Assembly (NCBI RefSeq): GCF_019799945.1
Contig: NZ_JABGCH010000012.1
Location: 1 to 64,000 of the forward strand
Direction of reading: 5' to 3'
DNA: 64,000 nucleotides
DNA from: Modestobacter marinus
GTDB lineage: Bacteria > Actinomycetota > Actinomycetes > Mycobacteriales > Geodermatophilaceae
Of the stretch, positions 63,300 to 64,000 are shown one piece after another. Under the pieces are notes generated by a model, which saw only the letters and a list, made by a program, of their open reading frames with translations, had not been told where the DNA came from and did not search any database. Made by a program: the position numbers and the translations under genes. The stretch's first letter is position 1. Every line of letters starts with the position of its first letter.

Positions 63300-64000
63300 T
63301 CAGCCGGCCAGCCGCGCGGCCCGGTGCGTGCTGCGCAGGGCGCGGACCGCACCGCGGGGTCCCACCAGCGGCGCGCCGCCGGCCAGCGCCAGCCGGCGGT
63401 AGGAGTCGTAGGAGAGGGTGAGGTAGACCGCGGCGAGCGCCTCGGCCTGCTCGCGGTGCCGTGGCGTGGCGGTGGCCAGCAGGTGCCGGCCGGTGCCCGC
63501 GGCGTGCTTCGCGAACGTCACCTGCAGGGCCTGGCTGGACAGCTGGCCGCCGACGTGGCTGCCGATGCCCGGGCCGCGGCGCAGCGCCGGCAGCACCCAC
63601 GGGCTCGCCGCCAGCGCCGGGAAGCGGTTGCGGACGGTCTCCCAGGCGTGCCAGGCCGTCGCCGCGCCGCTGACCGTCCACGAGCCGTCGTCGGTGACGA
63701 CGTGCAGCCGCCGCGCGCCCGCGTGCACCTGGTCGCGGCGCAGCGCGCGGAACTGGCCGACCGTCGCGGGCCAGCGCAGCGCCAGCGCGCACCAGGCGAC
63801 GGTCCGCAGGTGCTCGGGGTCCTCGCTGCGGATCTGCGTCAGCGCCCGCAGGTCCAGCGCCGGAGGGTCGGGCTCCGGCGTGGGCGCCAGCGGCAGGCCG
63901 ATCCCGCCGTACCGGGCGACCTTGCTGTACAGCGCGACGGTCGCGGGCTTCCAGCCCCGGGCCTCGATCAGCGGCGCCAGTCCCTGCCCGGCCAACTCGT
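63300..64000 (-). CDS. Unrecognised protein, 5' end beyond window
   Basis: At least 231 residues, open to the window edge; a TTG at 63995 is only the first in-window start candidate. The sequence has no motif I can name. LRTVAWCALALRWPATVGQFRALRRDQV, SSQALQVTFAKHAAGTG and YLTLSYDSYRRLAL are spaced somewhat like the box I Arg, the helix before box II, and the Tyr of tyrosine recombinases. The HxxR motif is not evident, so a recombinase-like fold is only a suggestion. Confidence 0.6.
   Translation of the reverse strand, partial: ELAGQGLAPLIEARGWKPATVALYSKVARYGGIGLPLAPTPEPDPPALDLRALTQIRSEDPEHLRTVAWCALALRWPATVGQFRALRRDQVHAGARRLHVVTDDGSWTVSGAATAWHAWETVRNRFPALAASPWVLPALRRGPGIGSHVGGQLSSQALQVTFAKHAAGTGRHLLATATPRHREQAEALAAVYLTLSYDSYRRLALAGGAPLVGPRGAVRALRSTHRAARLAG

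Overview
The window is chromosomal DNA from a very GC-rich actinobacterium, most likely of the Geodermatophilaceae type (Blastococcus, Geodermatophilus or Modestobacter). The evidence is the uniformly GC-biased third codon positions, a complete Pup-proteasome gene set, a mycothiol gene (mshC), a DUF3090/SCO1664/histidine-phosphatase block, many GTG starts, and many genes whose start codon lies only 6-7 nt after a TANNNT -10 hexamer (leaderless transcription). The genus is an inference from gene content; no rRNA is present.

Layout. 1-6640 is an accessory region: three minus-strand envelope genes (a 752-aa membrane protein, a trypsin-fold protein without catalytic His and Ser, and a small anchored protein), a broken tyrosine integrase, an IS481-type insertion sequence with a frameshifted transposase, and a tRNA-Leu(GAG) gene whose 3' end is the likely attachment site. 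6.7-13.6 kb holds an M20 peptidase with a coupled SDR, a SpoIIE-type phosphatase, a quinone-oxidoreductase-like enzyme, a secreted M28 aminopeptidase, a DUF5703 gene and an IclR-like fragment. 14.0-24.8 kb holds rpsD and a DUF2470 gene sharing an iron-box-like site, a GlsB-type membrane protein, recD2 (with a palindromic repeat read in frame), an aldo/keto reductase, uppP with a leader ORF, the phosphatase-DUF3090-SCO1664-VOC-mshC run, and a dNTP triphosphohydrolase. 25.0-36.1 kb holds a receptor-like Ser/Thr kinase with a long octapeptide-repeat tail, a PAC2 gene whose 3' end has been tandemly copied, metH, a HAD hydrolase, an amidohydrolase and a RecB-like Fe-S nuclease.

36.2-50.3 kb is the Pup-proteasome region: trmI, mpa/arc, a HAD gene, dop, a double-frameshifted 2'-5' RNA ligase gene, pup, an endonuclease VII-like gene, prcB, prcA, pafA, an SDR, DUF3866, pafB and pafC. 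Pup is made ready by Dop, ligated to substrates by PafA, recognised and unfolded by Mpa, and the substrate is degraded by PrcBA; PafB/PafC are WYL-domain regulators. 50.3-59.2 kb continues with a small membrane protein, tatA, tatC, a lipid-kinase-like gene, helY, a DUF4333 gene, a 5'-3' exonuclease, an M24 peptidase and an Lrp/AsnC regulator.

59.3-64 kb looks accessory: a cupin relic, an orphan phage-tail-sheath-like protein, an SOS-boxed Rv2578c-type radical SAM gene carrying a homing-endonuclease intein inside its Fe-S cysteine motif, a double-DUF1540 protein, and an unrecognised gene cut by the window edge.

The least-explained signals are a dispersed palindromic repeat family (seven copies, one translated inside recD2), the tRNA-Leu island remnant with its pseudoprotease cassette, the SOS-controlled intein gene, and the orphan sheath.
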